DNA from: Phycisphaera sp.
GTDB taxonomy: Bacteria > Planctomycetota > Phycisphaerae > Phycisphaerales > SM1A02
Assembly: GCA_016124975.1 (NCBI GenBank)
Contig: WGMP01000020.1
Coordinates: 28,795 to 92,794, forward strand
Direction: 5' to 3'
DNA: 64,000 bases
The position numbers and the translations under genes were made by a program. The notes beneath the pieces are model-generated. The model had not been told where the DNA came from. It made no database searches and saw only the letters and a list, made by a program, of their open reading frames with translations. Positions 53,200 to 62,286 of this stretch are shown here, piece after piece (positions within the stretch are counted from its first letter, which is position 1; each line of letters opens with the position of its first letter).

Positions 53200-54654
53200 C
53201 TACAGGATCTCCGCCGCCAGGCTCGCGAGGCTCGAGCGCTCGGTCTTCGACAGCGACACATGGCCCGCGATGCGCTGGCCCTTGAAGCGCTCGATCGCGT
53301 GCGCGAGGCCGTTCGACTGGGCGTCGAGGTACGGGTTGTCGATCTGCAGGATGTCGCCCGAGAGCACGATCTTGGTGCCGTCGCCCACGCGCGACACGAT
53401 GGTCTTGATCTCGTGAGGCGAGAGGTTCTGCGCCTCGTCGACGATCATGAACTGGTGCGGGATCGAGCGGCCGCGGATGTAGGTCAGCGGCTCGAGCACC
53501 ACGCGGCCCGTCGCCATCAGCTGGTCGAGGCGCTGCTTCTCGGTGCGGCTCTCGGGCCGCTCGTCGACATGGCTCCCGCGCGTCGAGAGGAGATAGGCGA
53601 TGTTGTCGAAGATCGGCTGCATCCACATCGCGAGCTTCTCGTCCTTGTCGCCCGGGAGGTAGCCGATGTCGCGTCCGAGCGGCATGATCGGCCGCGCGGT
53701 GAGGAGCTTGTCGTAGCGCTCCTCCTTGATCGTCTTGTGGAGTCCCGCCGCGATCGCAAGCAGCGTCTTGCCCGTGCCCGCGGGGCCCGTCAGCGTGACG
53801 ATCTTCACATCGTCGTCAAGCAGCAGCTCGAGCGCCATCGTCTGCTGCACGTTGCGGCCCATGATGCCGTAGACGGGCTTGCGCGGGCCCGTGACGGGAA
53901 TCGCGGCGCCCGTGTCTGCGAGGATGCGCGCGAGGCCCGTGTGGTGCTCGTCGAGCTCGTCGACGAGCAGGATGAACTGGTTCGCCACGGGCTCGACCGC
54001 AACCGTGTGCGCGTAGTCGGGCGTGTGCGCGGTGAACTCGGCCAGCCGCTCGATCCGCAGCTGCCGCTCGTCGTAGAGCTCGTCGATGATCTCGCCGGGG
54101 ACCTTCATCACGATGTAGCCCGCGTGCAGGAAGTCCGCCGCGATGTGGTCGTGCTCGAAGTCCTCGGCGGGAATGCCGAGCGCGTCGCTCTTCACGCGCG
54201 CGTTGATGTCCTTCGTGATGAAGATGGTGCGCTTGCCGCCCTGGTGGAGCTCCTGCGCCACCGCGAGGATGCGGTTGTCGGCCTTGTCGAGGTCGAGCGC
54301 GAAGTCGCGGCTGCCGTTGCAGCGCGCCACGCGGATCGAGCCGCCCTGCTCGTTCCAGACCACGCCCTCGAACAGCGCGCCCTGCGCGCGCAGGCGGTCG
54401 AGCGCGCGCGTCACCTGCCGCGCGTTGCGGCCACGCTCGTCGTTGTTCTTCTTGAAGGTGTCGAGCTCCTCGATGACGGCGAGCGGGATCACGACCTCGT
54501 GCTCGGCGAACTTGAAGATCGAGTTCGCGTTGTGGAGGAGCACGTTCGTGTCGAGCACGAAGTGCTTCCTCGCGGTCGCGCCACCTGCGTTGCCCGAAGA
54601 CTCGGGGGAGAGACCGAAATCGGTCGCGGCGTCCGTGCGGTTCTCGTTCAGCAT
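53200..54654 (-). CDS. PIN-PhoH family ATPase
   Basis: 484 residues. Residues 31-170 are a PIN nuclease domain (catalytic Asp35 in FVLDTNVLLH, with a second acidic cluster in LDKADNRILAV). Residues 255-475 are the PhoH ATPase with Walker A GPAGTGKT (290-297) and Walker B FMIVDEAQN (Asp406, Glu407). This PhoH2 (YlaK-type) architecture has been described as an RNA-unwinding and RNA-cleaving enzyme. The protein is cytoplasmic. It stands alone, 196 bp downstream of the Nif3-like gene on the same strand. Confidence 0.93.
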   Translation of the reverse strand: MLNENRTDAATDFGLSPESSGNAGGATARKHFVLDTNVLLHNANSIFKFAEHEVVIPLAVIEELDTFKKNNDERGRNARQVTRALDRLRAQGALFEGVVWNEQGGSIRVARCNGSRDFALDLDKADNRILAVAQELHQGGKRTIFITKDINARVKSDALGIPAEDFEHDHIAADFLHAGYIVMKVPGEIIDELYDERQLRIERLAEFTAHTPDYAHTVAVEPVANQFILLVDELDEHHTGLARILADTGAAIPVTGPRKPVYGIMGRNVQQTMALELLLDDDVKIVTLTGPAGTGKTLLAIAAGLHKTIKEERYDKLLTARPIMPLGRDIGYLPGDKDEKLAMWMQPIFDNIAYLLSTRGSHVDERPESRTEKQRLDQLMATGRVVLEPLTYIRGRSIPHQFMIVDEAQNLSPHEIKTIVSRVGDGTKIVLSGDILQIDNPYLDAQSNGLAHAIERFKGQRIAGHVSLSKTERSSLASLAAEIL

Positions 54655-54850
54655 GCAAGCCCTCCTGTGGCTGGAACTGCGCTGAATATGTCGCGGCGTC
54701 GGGAGACACGCCCCCGAAGCCGAGGCCTGCGCCTATGGGGATAGTGGCTTGCCCGATAAGACCTTTCAACCATGCAGTGCGAAGATCAGGCGAAATCGCG
54801 AGGATTCCCTCGGGCCAGCCCGCACCGTTCGCACGGGGTTCATGCGCGGT

Positions 54851-56008
54851 TCAACCGAGCGGGTCACAGTCCGCGACCGAGACGACGCACTCGAGGCCGG
54901 GGGCGCGCTCCGCAAGCGCCGCCGCGAGCCGCGGCAGGTAGCCGCGCTCGGTGTTCGTGTGCCCCGCGAGGAGGACCTCGAGGCCGAGCGCATGCGCGCG
55001 GAGGACATCGTGGTGCGAGAGCTCGCCCGTCACGAAGAGCGTGGCGCCCGCCCTGGCGGCAGCGTCGAGAAGGCTCGCGCCGCTTCCCGCGCAGACGGCG
55101 ACACGCCCGTGCGTCGCCGCCACGCCGCCGCGCGCGACCTCGCGGGACGCAGAAAGCGGGCCGCACCCGAGGATCTCCGCGAGCCGTGGCGCCAGCGCCC
55201 TCGCGGTCGACAGGCGCGAGAGGGTGCCGACCCGACCTGCGCCCGTGCGTGGTCCCGTGCGCGTGGGCACGGGCTCGAGCGGCACGACGTCGAACGCGGG
55301 CTCCTCGTAGGGATGCGCGGCGTGCAGCGCGGCGATCGCGGCCGAGAGCGCGCGGCGCGGAAGCGGCATCTCGAGCCGAACCTCGCGCACGCGCTCGAGC
55401 CTGCCGCGCGCGCCGACCGCGGGCGCCGACCCTTCGCCGCCAAGGAAGGTTCCCTCGCCGACGAGCGTGAACGAGCAGTGGCTGTAGGCGCCGATGACGC
55501 CCGCTCCCGCGGCGGAGAGGGCCTCGCGCACGCGGTCCGCGGAGTCTTCGGGCACGAAGACGACGATCTTGTGCGTCGCGCCCTGCGCGGCCGCCGCGAC
55601 GAGCGCCGCGACACCGTGCGCGGATCCACCTGCGGCGGCGGCGACCGACTCGAGGAGCCAGTCGTTCACGCCGCCATCGACCGCGTCGAGCGCGGTGTGG
55701 GGCGAGTAGATGGCGATGCCCGCGCGCACCGCGTCGATCGCAACGCGGCACTGCCAGCTGCCGCCGTCGAGCCGTTCGAGCGGCTTGAAGAGGAGCGGGT
55801 GGTAGCCCACGATGAGCTGCGCGCCGAGCGCCTTCGCCTCGTCGAGGACATCGCTCGTGACATCGATCGCCAGGAGCGCCTTCGAGACAGCGCGACCGTC
55901 GCCCGCGACGAGGAGGCCGACCTTGTCCCAGCTCTCCGCAAGCGGAAGCGGCGCGATGGCGCCGAGCGCGGCGATGACTTCGGAAAGCGGTCGTCCGTCG
56001 TGAGCCAT
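54851..56008 (-). CDS. Nif3-like dinuclear metal centre protein
   Basis: 385 residues. The Nif3/DUF34 fold is shown by PLPLAESWDKVGLLV at the N-terminus, the metal ligands in VGYHPLLFKPL and SPHTALDAVDGGVNDWL, and the C-terminal ligand motif FVTGELSHHDVLRA. Between the halves is the PII/CutA-like insert seen in longer family members (YqfO-type): HKIVVFVPEDSADRVREAL and later HPYEEPAFDVVPLE. The activity of this widespread family is debated; GTP cyclohydrolase 1 type 2 is the usual database name. ATG 56008 has GGAG six bases upstream. ATG 56026 in the same frame has an equivalent site, because an 18-bp stretch is duplicated there. Confidence 0.9.
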   Translation of the reverse strand: MAHDGRPLSEVIAALGAIAPLPLAESWDKVGLLVAGDGRAVSKALLAIDVTSDVLDEAKALGAQLIVGYHPLLFKPLERLDGGSWQCRVAIDAVRAGIAIYSPHTALDAVDGGVNDWLLESVAAAAGGSAHGVAALVAAAAQGATHKIVVFVPEDSADRVREALSAAGAGVIGAYSHCSFTLVGEGTFLGGEGSAPAVGARGRLERVREVRLEMPLPRRALSAAIAALHAAHPYEEPAFDVVPLEPVPTRTGPRTGAGRVGTLSRLSTARALAPRLAEILGCGPLSASREVARGGVAATHGRVAVCAGSGASLLDAAARAGATLFVTGELSHHDVLRAHALGLEVLLAGHTNTERGYLPRLAAALAERAPGLECVVSVADCDPLG

Positions 56009-56046
56009 TTCGTCTCCGTGTGCCATGGCGTCTCCGTGGGCCTCGG

Positions 56047-57039
56047 TCAGGTGCAGACGAGCATCGCCGCGCCCAGCACGCCCGCGTCGTCGTTGAGCGA
56101 GCTCGCGACGATGTCTGTCTTGCGCAGCACGCTCGGGAAGACGGTGCGGTCGAAGCTCCTGCGCACGCGCGCGACGAACGGCTCGCCCAGCGCCTCCGTC
56201 ACGCCGCCGCCAAGGACGACGCAGTCGATCGAGAGCATGGTGACGATGTTCGCGATCGCGACGCCAAGGAACTCCGCGCTCTTGTCGACCACCTTGCGCG
56301 CAAGCTCGTCGTCCTTCTCGTAGGCGCGCGCGATCGTCGACGAGCCGATCGAGCCCGTCTCGTCGGCCTTCTCTGCGAGAAGCCTGTGCAGGACGCTCTC
56401 GGGATGCATCGGAAGAAGCCGCCTGATCGCATTCACGATGCCCGTGCGCGAGCAGATGTCCTCGACGGTCATGAAGCCGGGCTGCCCGCCCGGGAAGAGG
56501 ACGACATGCCCGATCTCGCCCGCGGTGTGGCGCGGGCCGCGCCAGAGGCGGCCGTCGAGGACGAGCCCCGCGCCGACGCCCGTGCCGACCCAGACCGCGA
56601 GCATGTTCGCGCGGCCGCGTGCGGCGCCGAGCTGCGCCTCGCCCCACGCGGCGACATTTACATCGTTGTCGAGCGCGACGCGCAGGCCCGTTTCGCGCGC
56701 GCCGAGCTCCTTGATCAGGATGTCGCGCAGCGGAAGATCCTCCCAGCCGAGGTTGCCTGCCTTGATCACGACGCCCCTGTCGAAGTCGACGGCACTCGGC
56801 GCGCCGACGCCGATGCCGAACAGCCGTTCGCGCGGCGCCTTCGCGTCGTCCATCGCGCGCCACACGCCCTCGACGAGGCGCTTGATCACGGTGTCGCGGC
56901 CCTCATGCGCCTTCGTCTTCCGCTTGCAGCGTCCGATGATCCTGCCCTCGGCGTCGACGACGCCGATCTGCATGTTGGTTCCACCGAGGTCGACGCCGAC
57001 GACGACCGCGTCCTTCGGAAAGTCCTTCGCAATGCGCAT
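56047..57039 (-). CDS. ROK-family sugar kinase (glucokinase-like)
   Basis: 330 residues. ROK kinases phosphorylate glucose or related hexoses with ATP. Present are the N-terminal phosphate loop VVGVDLGGTNMQIGVVD, the substrate-binding GNLGWEDLPLRDIL and VALDNDVNVAAWGE with the catalytic Asp, WVGTGVGAGLVLDG and the GEIGHVVL His. The ROK zinc motif (C-x-C-G-x-x-G-C-x-E) is replaced by PGGQPGFMTVEDICS, so the usual zinc site is lost. It could convert the glucose freed by the GH15 enzyme elsewhere in the window. It is 38 bp upstream of the Nif3-like gene. Confidence 0.88.
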   Translation of the reverse strand: MRIAKDFPKDAVVVGVDLGGTNMQIGVVDAEGRIIGRCKRKTKAHEGRDTVIKRLVEGVWRAMDDAKAPRERLFGIGVGAPSAVDFDRGVVIKAGNLGWEDLPLRDILIKELGARETGLRVALDNDVNVAAWGEAQLGAARGRANMLAVWVGTGVGAGLVLDGRLWRGPRHTAGEIGHVVLFPGGQPGFMTVEDICSRTGIVNAIRRLLPMHPESVLHRLLAEKADETGSIGSSTIARAYEKDDELARKVVDKSAEFLGVAIANIVTMLSIDCVVLGGGVTEALGEPFVARVRRSFDRTVFPSVLRKTDIVASSLNDDAGVLGAAMLVCT

Positions 57040-57063
57040 GCGCCGAGTGTACCGCGCGTCGAT

Positions 57064-60000
57064 TCAGCTGCGGAAGCCGTCGGCCGCGGCGACCGCCGTG
57101 TTCGCCGCGTCGGGGCGCGAGCGGCCCGTCCACAGCCGATACAGGGCACGCTTGGCGTCGTCGATGACCATGATCGCCGCGGGCAGCACCAGCACGGTCA
57201 GCACGCTCGAACTCATCAGTCCGAAGACGAGCGAGATCGCCATTGGAATGAGGAAGCGCGCCTGGAAGCTCTGCTCGAGCATCAGCGGCGACAGCCCCGC
57301 GAGCGTCGTCACCGTGGTCAGCATGATCGGCACGAGGCGCAGCCGCCCAGCGCGCACGAGCGACTCGAGCAGCGGTTCGCCCTTCTCGCGTAGTTCGTTC
57401 GAGAACTCGACGAGGATGAGCGAGTTGTTCACGACGACCCCCGCGAGCGCCACGAAGCCGATCAGCGAGAGGAAGGTCATATCGAAGCCGAGGAGGAGAT
57501 GGCCCCACACGATGCCGATGATGCCGAACGGAATCGCGAGCATCACCGCGAGGGGCTGCAGGTAGCTCTCGAACAGCCACGCGAGGATCACATAGATGCC
57601 GAGGAACGCGGCCGCAAGTGCGATCGGGAAGTTCGCGAAGGCGTCGACGAGGTCCTTCTGTCGCCCCGCGGCGCCGATCTCGACCCCGGGCATCGACGAC
57701 GCGATCGCCTCGATCTCGGGGGCGAGCGCCCGCGCCACGACCTCGGGGTTCGTCGCGTCGTCGCAGTCGGCGCTCACCGTGACGGTGCGCGCGCGGTCGA
57801 CGCGGCGGATCGTCGAGTATCCGCGGCCCTCGCGGACATCGGCGACCTCGACGAGCGGCACAGCGGTGCCCATCGGGCTCACGAGCCAGAGCTCCTCGAT
57901 CGTCGACAGACGCCTGCGCGACAGCTCGTCGAACTGGACGCGCACGTCGACATCCTCGCGGTCGGCGCTGAAGGTGTGCGCCTCCGCGCCGAAGACCGCG
58001 GCGCGCACCTGCTGCGCCACATCGGCGGTGGTGAAGCCCATCGCGAGCGCCTGCGGCGTGAGCTCGATGCGCAGCTCGCGCTGCGCGTCGTCGGCGTCGT
58101 CGGAGATGTCCTTGACGCCGCTGAACCCCGCGAGCGCGGCCTTGATGCGCGCCACCGCCGCGTCGACCTGCGCGTCGTCCGCGCCGCGGACCTCGTAGCT
58201 GACATCGGCCCCTGCGGGCCCGCCCGAGACCTCCTGGAACTTCACGATCTCGCACTCGTCGAGGTTGCCCGCGGCGAGGCGGATCGCGTCGATCACCTCG
58301 GCGCTGCGGCGCGAGCGCGTCTCGACGGGCGAGAGCTCGAGGAAGATCTGCCCGAGGTGCGTGGCGGCCGCGTTCGTCGCGCCCGTCTCGAAGTCGACCG
58401 AGCTGCCGAGGCTCGCGGTGAGCGCCTGGACCTCGGGCTGCGCGCGCGCGGCGAGCTCGATGCGCCGCGCGACCTCGCTCGTCTGCTCCATCGTGGCGCC
58501 GATCGGCAGCGCGAAGTCGACGATCACGGTCTCGGTGTCGTCGGCGGGAAGGAAGACGAACGCGAGGCGCCCGCCGAAGACCATGCCGACCGAGCCGAGG
58601 AGCACCGCGGTCGTGGCCGCGATCGCGATGTACCGCTCGCGCAGGCACCAGCGCACCGCGCGCTCGTAGACGCGGAGCAGGCGCGCGATGGCGCGCTCGC
58701 GCAGGTCGCCGAGCGGCTTGAACAGCCGATCGAGCCGCGATCCGCCGCGCGCCGCCGCACGCTCCTCGCGGACGAGCGCGTGCGCCATGTGGTTCGGCAT
58801 CATGAAGCCCGCCTCGAGGAGGCTCGCGCCGAGCGCGATCAGCACCACGGTCGGCAGGTTCCCGAGAAGTTCGCCGATGTTTCCCTTGATGAAGATGAGC
58901 GGGACGAACGCGACGATCGTCGTCGTCACGCTGCCGACAACGGGCCAGAAGACCTGCGTCACGCCGTTCACCGCCGCCACGAGCGGCGGCTCGCCGAACT
59001 CCTTGTGGCGCTTCACGATGTTCTCGCTCATCACGATCGCGTCGTCGGCGAGCATGCCGAGCACGATGAGAAGCCCGAACATCGTGATGAGGTTGAGCGT
59101 GACGCCCGTCGCCTGCATGAACATGAGCGTGCACGCGACCGCGATGACGATGCCGACCATCACCCACAGGCTCGCCACGCGGTTGAGGCCGAGAAGGAGC
59201 ACGAGGAACACGAGCACCGCGCCCTGCACGGCGTTCGTCGAGAGAAGCTCGAAGCGCCCCTCGATGATGCGCGCGAGGTCGTTGTGCTGCGCGAGCGTCC
59301 CGTCGACGGGCGGACGCGAGCGCCCGAGCTCGTAGCCGCGCTCCCACGCGCTCGTGATCACGCGGTCGCGCAGGAAGTCGCGCGGCGGCTCGCCGTTGCG
59401 GCCAGCGACATAGCCGCGCACGAGCTCTGCGATCTCGACCGCGTCCTCGTCGCCCTCCTTGAAGGCGACGAGCGTGCCCGCGGGCTTTCCGCCGAAGCGG
59501 CGCACCTGCGGAATGTCCTCGAAGCTCTCTCCGACCGTCGCGATCTCGCCGAGGCGGAGGCTGGAGCCATCGACGGCGCTCTTGAGGACGATGCCCCTGA
59601 TCGCCGCGGCGTTCTCCGCGCTTCCGAGCGTGCGGATCGAGAGGTTCGCGCTGTCGGTGCGCACGGTGCCGCCCGGCACCTCCGCCATCGCCGCGCGCAC
59701 GCGGTCGGCGACCTCGGTCAGCCGGATCCCGTGGCGAAGGAGCGCCGCCGGGTCGACATCGACATGGATCTCGCGCGGGCGCAGCCCGATCTCGACGAGC
59801 GTGCCCATTCCGTCGAGCGTCTTCAGGTCGTCGCGGATCGCGCGGAGCTCGCGCTTGATGTACTCCTCGCCCGCGTCGCTCGCCACCGTGACCATGATGG
59901 TCGGGAAGTTCGGCTGGAAGTCGAACACGCGCACGCGCTCGGCGTCGGGCGGAAGATCTGTGATCTGCTCGATCGCGAGGCGGATGTCCTCGATCGCCTT

Positions 60001-60312
60001 GTCGGCGTCGGTGCCCGCCTTCAGCTTGACGGTGATCCCGCCGGTTCCCTCCGAGAGTCGCGTCTCGATGCGGTCGACGCCCTCCACATCGACGACGCGG
60101 TCCTCGATCTTGCGCGCCATCGACTCCTCGATCTCCTTGGGCGACGCGCCCGGATAGACGAGGACGATGCGTGCGGCCTGCGGCGCGGTCTCGGGGAAGA
60201 ACTCGCGGCGCATCGTGAGGAGCGCGACGACGCCGCCGATGATGAGCGTCCACGCGAGGAGCGTCACGGGCACGCTCCTCCGCACGCAGAAGTCGACGAT
60301 CGAGCGGACCAT
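57064..60312 (-). CDS. RND-family inner-membrane efflux transporter (AcrB/HAE-like)
   Basis: 1082 residues with the duplicated RND layout: a transmembrane helix after residue 15, a large periplasmic porter loop, six helices, a second porter loop, and five terminal helices. The proton-relay acids appear in the fourth helix (VLGMLADDAIVMSENIV). The first porter domain begins with VYPGASPKEIEESMARKIED. The last transmembrane block (GFVALAGVVVNNSLILVEF) is also canonical. Substrates cannot be read. The start overlaps the adaptor stop by one base (TGATG), so pump and adaptor are coupled. No outer-membrane TolC partner is in the window. Confidence 0.95.
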   Translation of the reverse strand: MVRSIVDFCVRRSVPVTLLAWTLIIGGVVALLTMRREFFPETAPQAARIVLVYPGASPKEIEESMARKIEDRVVDVEGVDRIETRLSEGTGGITVKLKAGTDADKAIEDIRLAIEQITDLPPDAERVRVFDFQPNFPTIMVTVASDAGEEYIKRELRAIRDDLKTLDGMGTLVEIGLRPREIHVDVDPAALLRHGIRLTEVADRVRAAMAEVPGGTVRTDSANLSIRTLGSAENAAAIRGIVLKSAVDGSSLRLGEIATVGESFEDIPQVRRFGGKPAGTLVAFKEGDEDAVEIAELVRGYVAGRNGEPPRDFLRDRVITSAWERGYELGRSRPPVDGTLAQHNDLARIIEGRFELLSTNAVQGAVLVFLVLLLGLNRVASLWVMVGIVIAVACTLMFMQATGVTLNLITMFGLLIVLGMLADDAIVMSENIVKRHKEFGEPPLVAAVNGVTQVFWPVVGSVTTTIVAFVPLIFIKGNIGELLGNLPTVVLIALGASLLEAGFMMPNHMAHALVREERAAARGGSRLDRLFKPLGDLRERAIARLLRVYERAVRWCLRERYIAIAATTAVLLGSVGMVFGGRLAFVFLPADDTETVIVDFALPIGATMEQTSEVARRIELAARAQPEVQALTASLGSSVDFETGATNAAATHLGQIFLELSPVETRSRRSAEVIDAIRLAAGNLDECEIVKFQEVSGGPAGADVSYEVRGADDAQVDAAVARIKAALAGFSGVKDISDDADDAQRELRIELTPQALAMGFTTADVAQQVRAAVFGAEAHTFSADREDVDVRVQFDELSRRRLSTIEELWLVSPMGTAVPLVEVADVREGRGYSTIRRVDRARTVTVSADCDDATNPEVVARALAPEIEAIASSMPGVEIGAAGRQKDLVDAFANFPIALAAAFLGIYVILAWLFESYLQPLAVMLAIPFGIIGIVWGHLLLGFDMTFLSLIGFVALAGVVVNNSLILVEFSNELREKGEPLLESLVRAGRLRLVPIMLTTVTTLAGLSPLMLEQSFQARFLIPMAISLVFGLMSSSVLTVLVLPAAIMVIDDAKRALYRLWTGRSRPDAANTAVAAADGFRS

Positions 60313-61664
60313 CAGCCCGCGCCCTTCTCGCCGTCGGCCGACGCTGCGTCGGCGTGCACCGTGATCGGCTCGATGGCCTGGCCCTCGGCGAGGCTGCGCG
60401 AACCGTCGATCACGACGAGCGTGCCCGTCGCGATCTCATCGGAGAGGACGGCCCAGTCGGCGTCGCCGAGGGGCGCTCCGTCGGGCGTGCCTGCATAGGG
60501 AAAGTCGACGCTGATGCGGCGCATGCGCACGCGGCCTCCCTCGACGACCGCGATCGACTCGTCGCGGATCGCTCGGCGTGGCACCGCAATACGCGGCACG
60601 CTGCCGCCAGCGAGCACCTTCGCCTCGACGAACGCGCCTGGGGCTGGCGTGCCGCGCCCGTCTGCATGCTCAGCGATCTCGATGAAGACCGTGGCGGTGC
60701 GCGAATCGGGGTCGTCCTCGGGCGCGACGCGCGCGACGACGCCCTCGAAGACGCGGCCATCGGCGCGCGTGGTGACGAGTGCCTTCGCGCCGACGGGCGC
60801 AAGCGCGCGCGACGATGCGGGAATTCGCAGCGGGATCTCGACGCGGCTCGGATCGACCACGCGCGCGACCTTCTGTCCCGGCATGACCGACTCGCCTTCC
60901 TCGATCTCGGCGGTCTGGAGCACTCCGTCGATCGGCGCGACGATGGTGCAGCGCTCCGCGGAGAGCCGCGCGAGGTCGAGCCGCGAGGCGTTGGCGGCCC
61001 GCTCCGCCTCGAGGTTCGCGCGGCGCGGCGCGATCTGCGCCACGGCGTCTTCGGCGATCACGGCCGCGCGCGAGGCCGCGATGAGCGCCTGCCGCGCACG
61101 GTCGACCTCGCGCGGCTGCGCGGCGCCTTCTGCGGCGGCCTTCTCGACGCGCGCGAGGTCCGCGGCGGCGAGGTCGCGGTCGGCCCCCGCAAGCTCCGCC
61201 GTCGCGAGTGCCGCGCGCTCCTGCGCGTCGAGCAGCGCAGACTGCGAGTCGATGGCGCGAATCGCCTGCTCCGCCACGGCGAGCTGGTGCAGGAAGTCGC
61301 TGTCGTCGAGGGTGATGAGCGTCTCGCCCTTGGCGACGCGCGCGCCCGCCGCGAAGCGAGGCGAGACGGAGCGAACCACGGCCTGCACGCGCGCGGGCAC
61401 ATCGGCGCTGTCGAGGGCGCGGGCGGTTCCGTAGCCACGGACGAAGCGCTCGATCTCGAGCGGGCGCAGCTCAAGCACGGAAACCCGCTGCGGTGGAGCG
61501 GCCTCGGCGTTCCGCGCGGCCGAGGGGCTCGTCGCGACCAGCGCAGCGATCACGCCGCCGCCGGCCGCCACCAGCGCGAGGCAGACCGCGACGCGGAACG
61601 CGATGGCATAGAGCGGAAGACCACGGCGAGCGGCGGTCGGTTCGGAGGTTCGCGGGTCGTTCAT
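60312..61664 (-). CDS. Periplasmic adaptor (membrane-fusion) subunit of the RND pump
   Basis: 450 residues. An N-terminal membrane anchor (FRVAVCLALVAAGGGVIAALVA, residues about 24-45, shown in part) precedes the split lipoyl domain (VRSVSPRFAAGARVAKGETL and its partner APIDGVLQTAEIEEGESVMPG). A long coiled-coil hairpin lies between them and beta-barrel and membrane-proximal domains follow, with DDPDSRTATVFIEI. It links the RND pump to an outer-membrane channel. ATG 61664 is the first good start after the 14-bp tandem array. It overlaps the pump gene by one base. Confidence 0.9.
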   Translation of the reverse strand: MNDPRTSEPTAARRGLPLYAIAFRVAVCLALVAAGGGVIAALVATSPSAARNAEAAPPQRVSVLELRPLEIERFVRGYGTARALDSADVPARVQAVVRSVSPRFAAGARVAKGETLITLDDSDFLHQLAVAEQAIRAIDSQSALLDAQERAALATAELAGADRDLAAADLARVEKAAAEGAAQPREVDRARQALIAASRAAVIAEDAVAQIAPRRANLEAERAANASRLDLARLSAERCTIVAPIDGVLQTAEIEEGESVMPGQKVARVVDPSRVEIPLRIPASSRALAPVGAKALVTTRADGRVFEGVVARVAPEDDPDSRTATVFIEIAEHADGRGTPAPGAFVEAKVLAGGSVPRIAVPRRAIRDESIAVVEGGRVRMRRISVDFPYAGTPDGAPLGDADWAVLSDEIATGTLVVIDGSRSLAEGQAIEPITVHADAASADGEKGAG

Positions 61665-61676
61665 CGCGGGGCGTTC

Positions 61677-61827
61677 GTGGTGGGTCGGACGTGGTGGGTC
61701 GGACGTGGCGGGTCGGACGTGGCGGGTCGGACGTGGCGGGTCGGACGTGGCGGGTCGGACGTGGTGGGTCGGACGTGGTGGGTCGGACGTGGTGGGTCGG
61801 ACGTGGTGGGTCGGACGTGGTGGGTCG
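61677..61827. repeat. 14-bp tandem repeat, about 10 copies
   Basis: Ten consecutive units of TCGGACGTGGTGGG (or with GGCGGG) start at 61685, 61699, 61713 and so on to 61811, with a partial unit on each side. Only a single C/T position varies, in a block pattern (two T, four C, four T). The unit is not a multiple of three and lies 13 bp upstream of the adaptor ATG, in its presumed leader. Confidence 0.93.
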
Positions 61828-61884
61828 CTCTTCGGGAGTCGCTCTCTGGGGCGGTCGGCTTCGCGGGCGAGGCCGAAAGGATGC

Positions 61885-61890
61885 ACTATA
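61885..61890 (-). promoter_or_regulatory. Candidate -10 element for the RND operon
   Basis: TATAGT on the minus strand, 221 bases upstream of the adaptor ATG. If used, the transcript leader would contain the whole 14-bp repeat array. No convincing -35 is visible. Confidence 0.35.
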
Positions 61891-61965
61891 GGTCGTGCCG
61901 CGCCGCCCACGGACGCAGCGTGTGCGCCGACGACCCGTCGAGAGCCGTCTGATACCCTCCGCCGC

Positions 61966-62286
61966 ATGTCTGACCCGAAGTCCGAGGCGTTGACCGACGC
62001 CGACATCCTGAAGATCGCGCGGCTGTCGCGACTGAGCCTCCCCGAGTCGCAGGTCGGCGCGGTGCGCGGGCAGCTGTCGTCGATCCTCGGCCACATCGCC
62101 AAGCTGCAGGCGCTGCCGACGGAGGGCGTCGAGCCGATGGCGCACCCGATGCGGATCGTGAACAGACTCGGCGCCGACGAACCGAAGGCCTGCATGCCCG
62201 TCGAGGAGCTTCTCAAGAACGCTCCCGCGGTCGAAGGCCGTTATCTGGCCGTTCCGAAGGTGCTCGGCGAGGGAGGTGGCGCATGA
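61966..62286 (+). CDS. gatC: Asp/Glu-tRNA amidotransferase subunit C
   Basis: 106 residues. GatC stabilises the GatCAB complex that converts misacylated Glu-tRNA(Gln) or Asp-tRNA(Asn) to the amide form. The N-terminal ILKIARLSRLSLPESQ and the segment HIAKLQALPTEGVEPMAHPM are family hallmarks. ATG 61966 gives the usual length. The stop overlaps gatA (ATGA). Confidence 0.95.
   Translation: MSDPKSEALTDADILKIARLSRLSLPESQVGAVRGQLSSILGHIAKLQALPTEGVEPMAHPMRIVNRLGADEPKACMPVEELLKNAPAVEGRYLAVPKVLGEGGGA

Larger units (their letters stand above)
61665..61965. other. Divergent intergenic region between the RND operon and gatC
   Basis: This 301-bp spacer holds the 14-bp tandem array (61677-61827), a minus-strand TATAGT box (61885-61890) and, near gatC, a weak GATACC sequence 9-15 bases before the ATG. 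No open frame with coding character is seen. Both gene sets must be driven from here. Confidence 0.7.

Noticed and set aside
56903..60253. Long Arg/His-rich frame overlapping the RND pump gene in another minus-strand frame.
   Set aside because: It is a frame shadow of the RND transporter, whose motifs and membrane pattern are intact in the chosen frame.
61677..61827. CRISPR or coding interpretation of the 14-bp array.
   Set aside because: There are no spacers, the unit is not a multiple of three, and the adaptor protein has a good start downstream of it.
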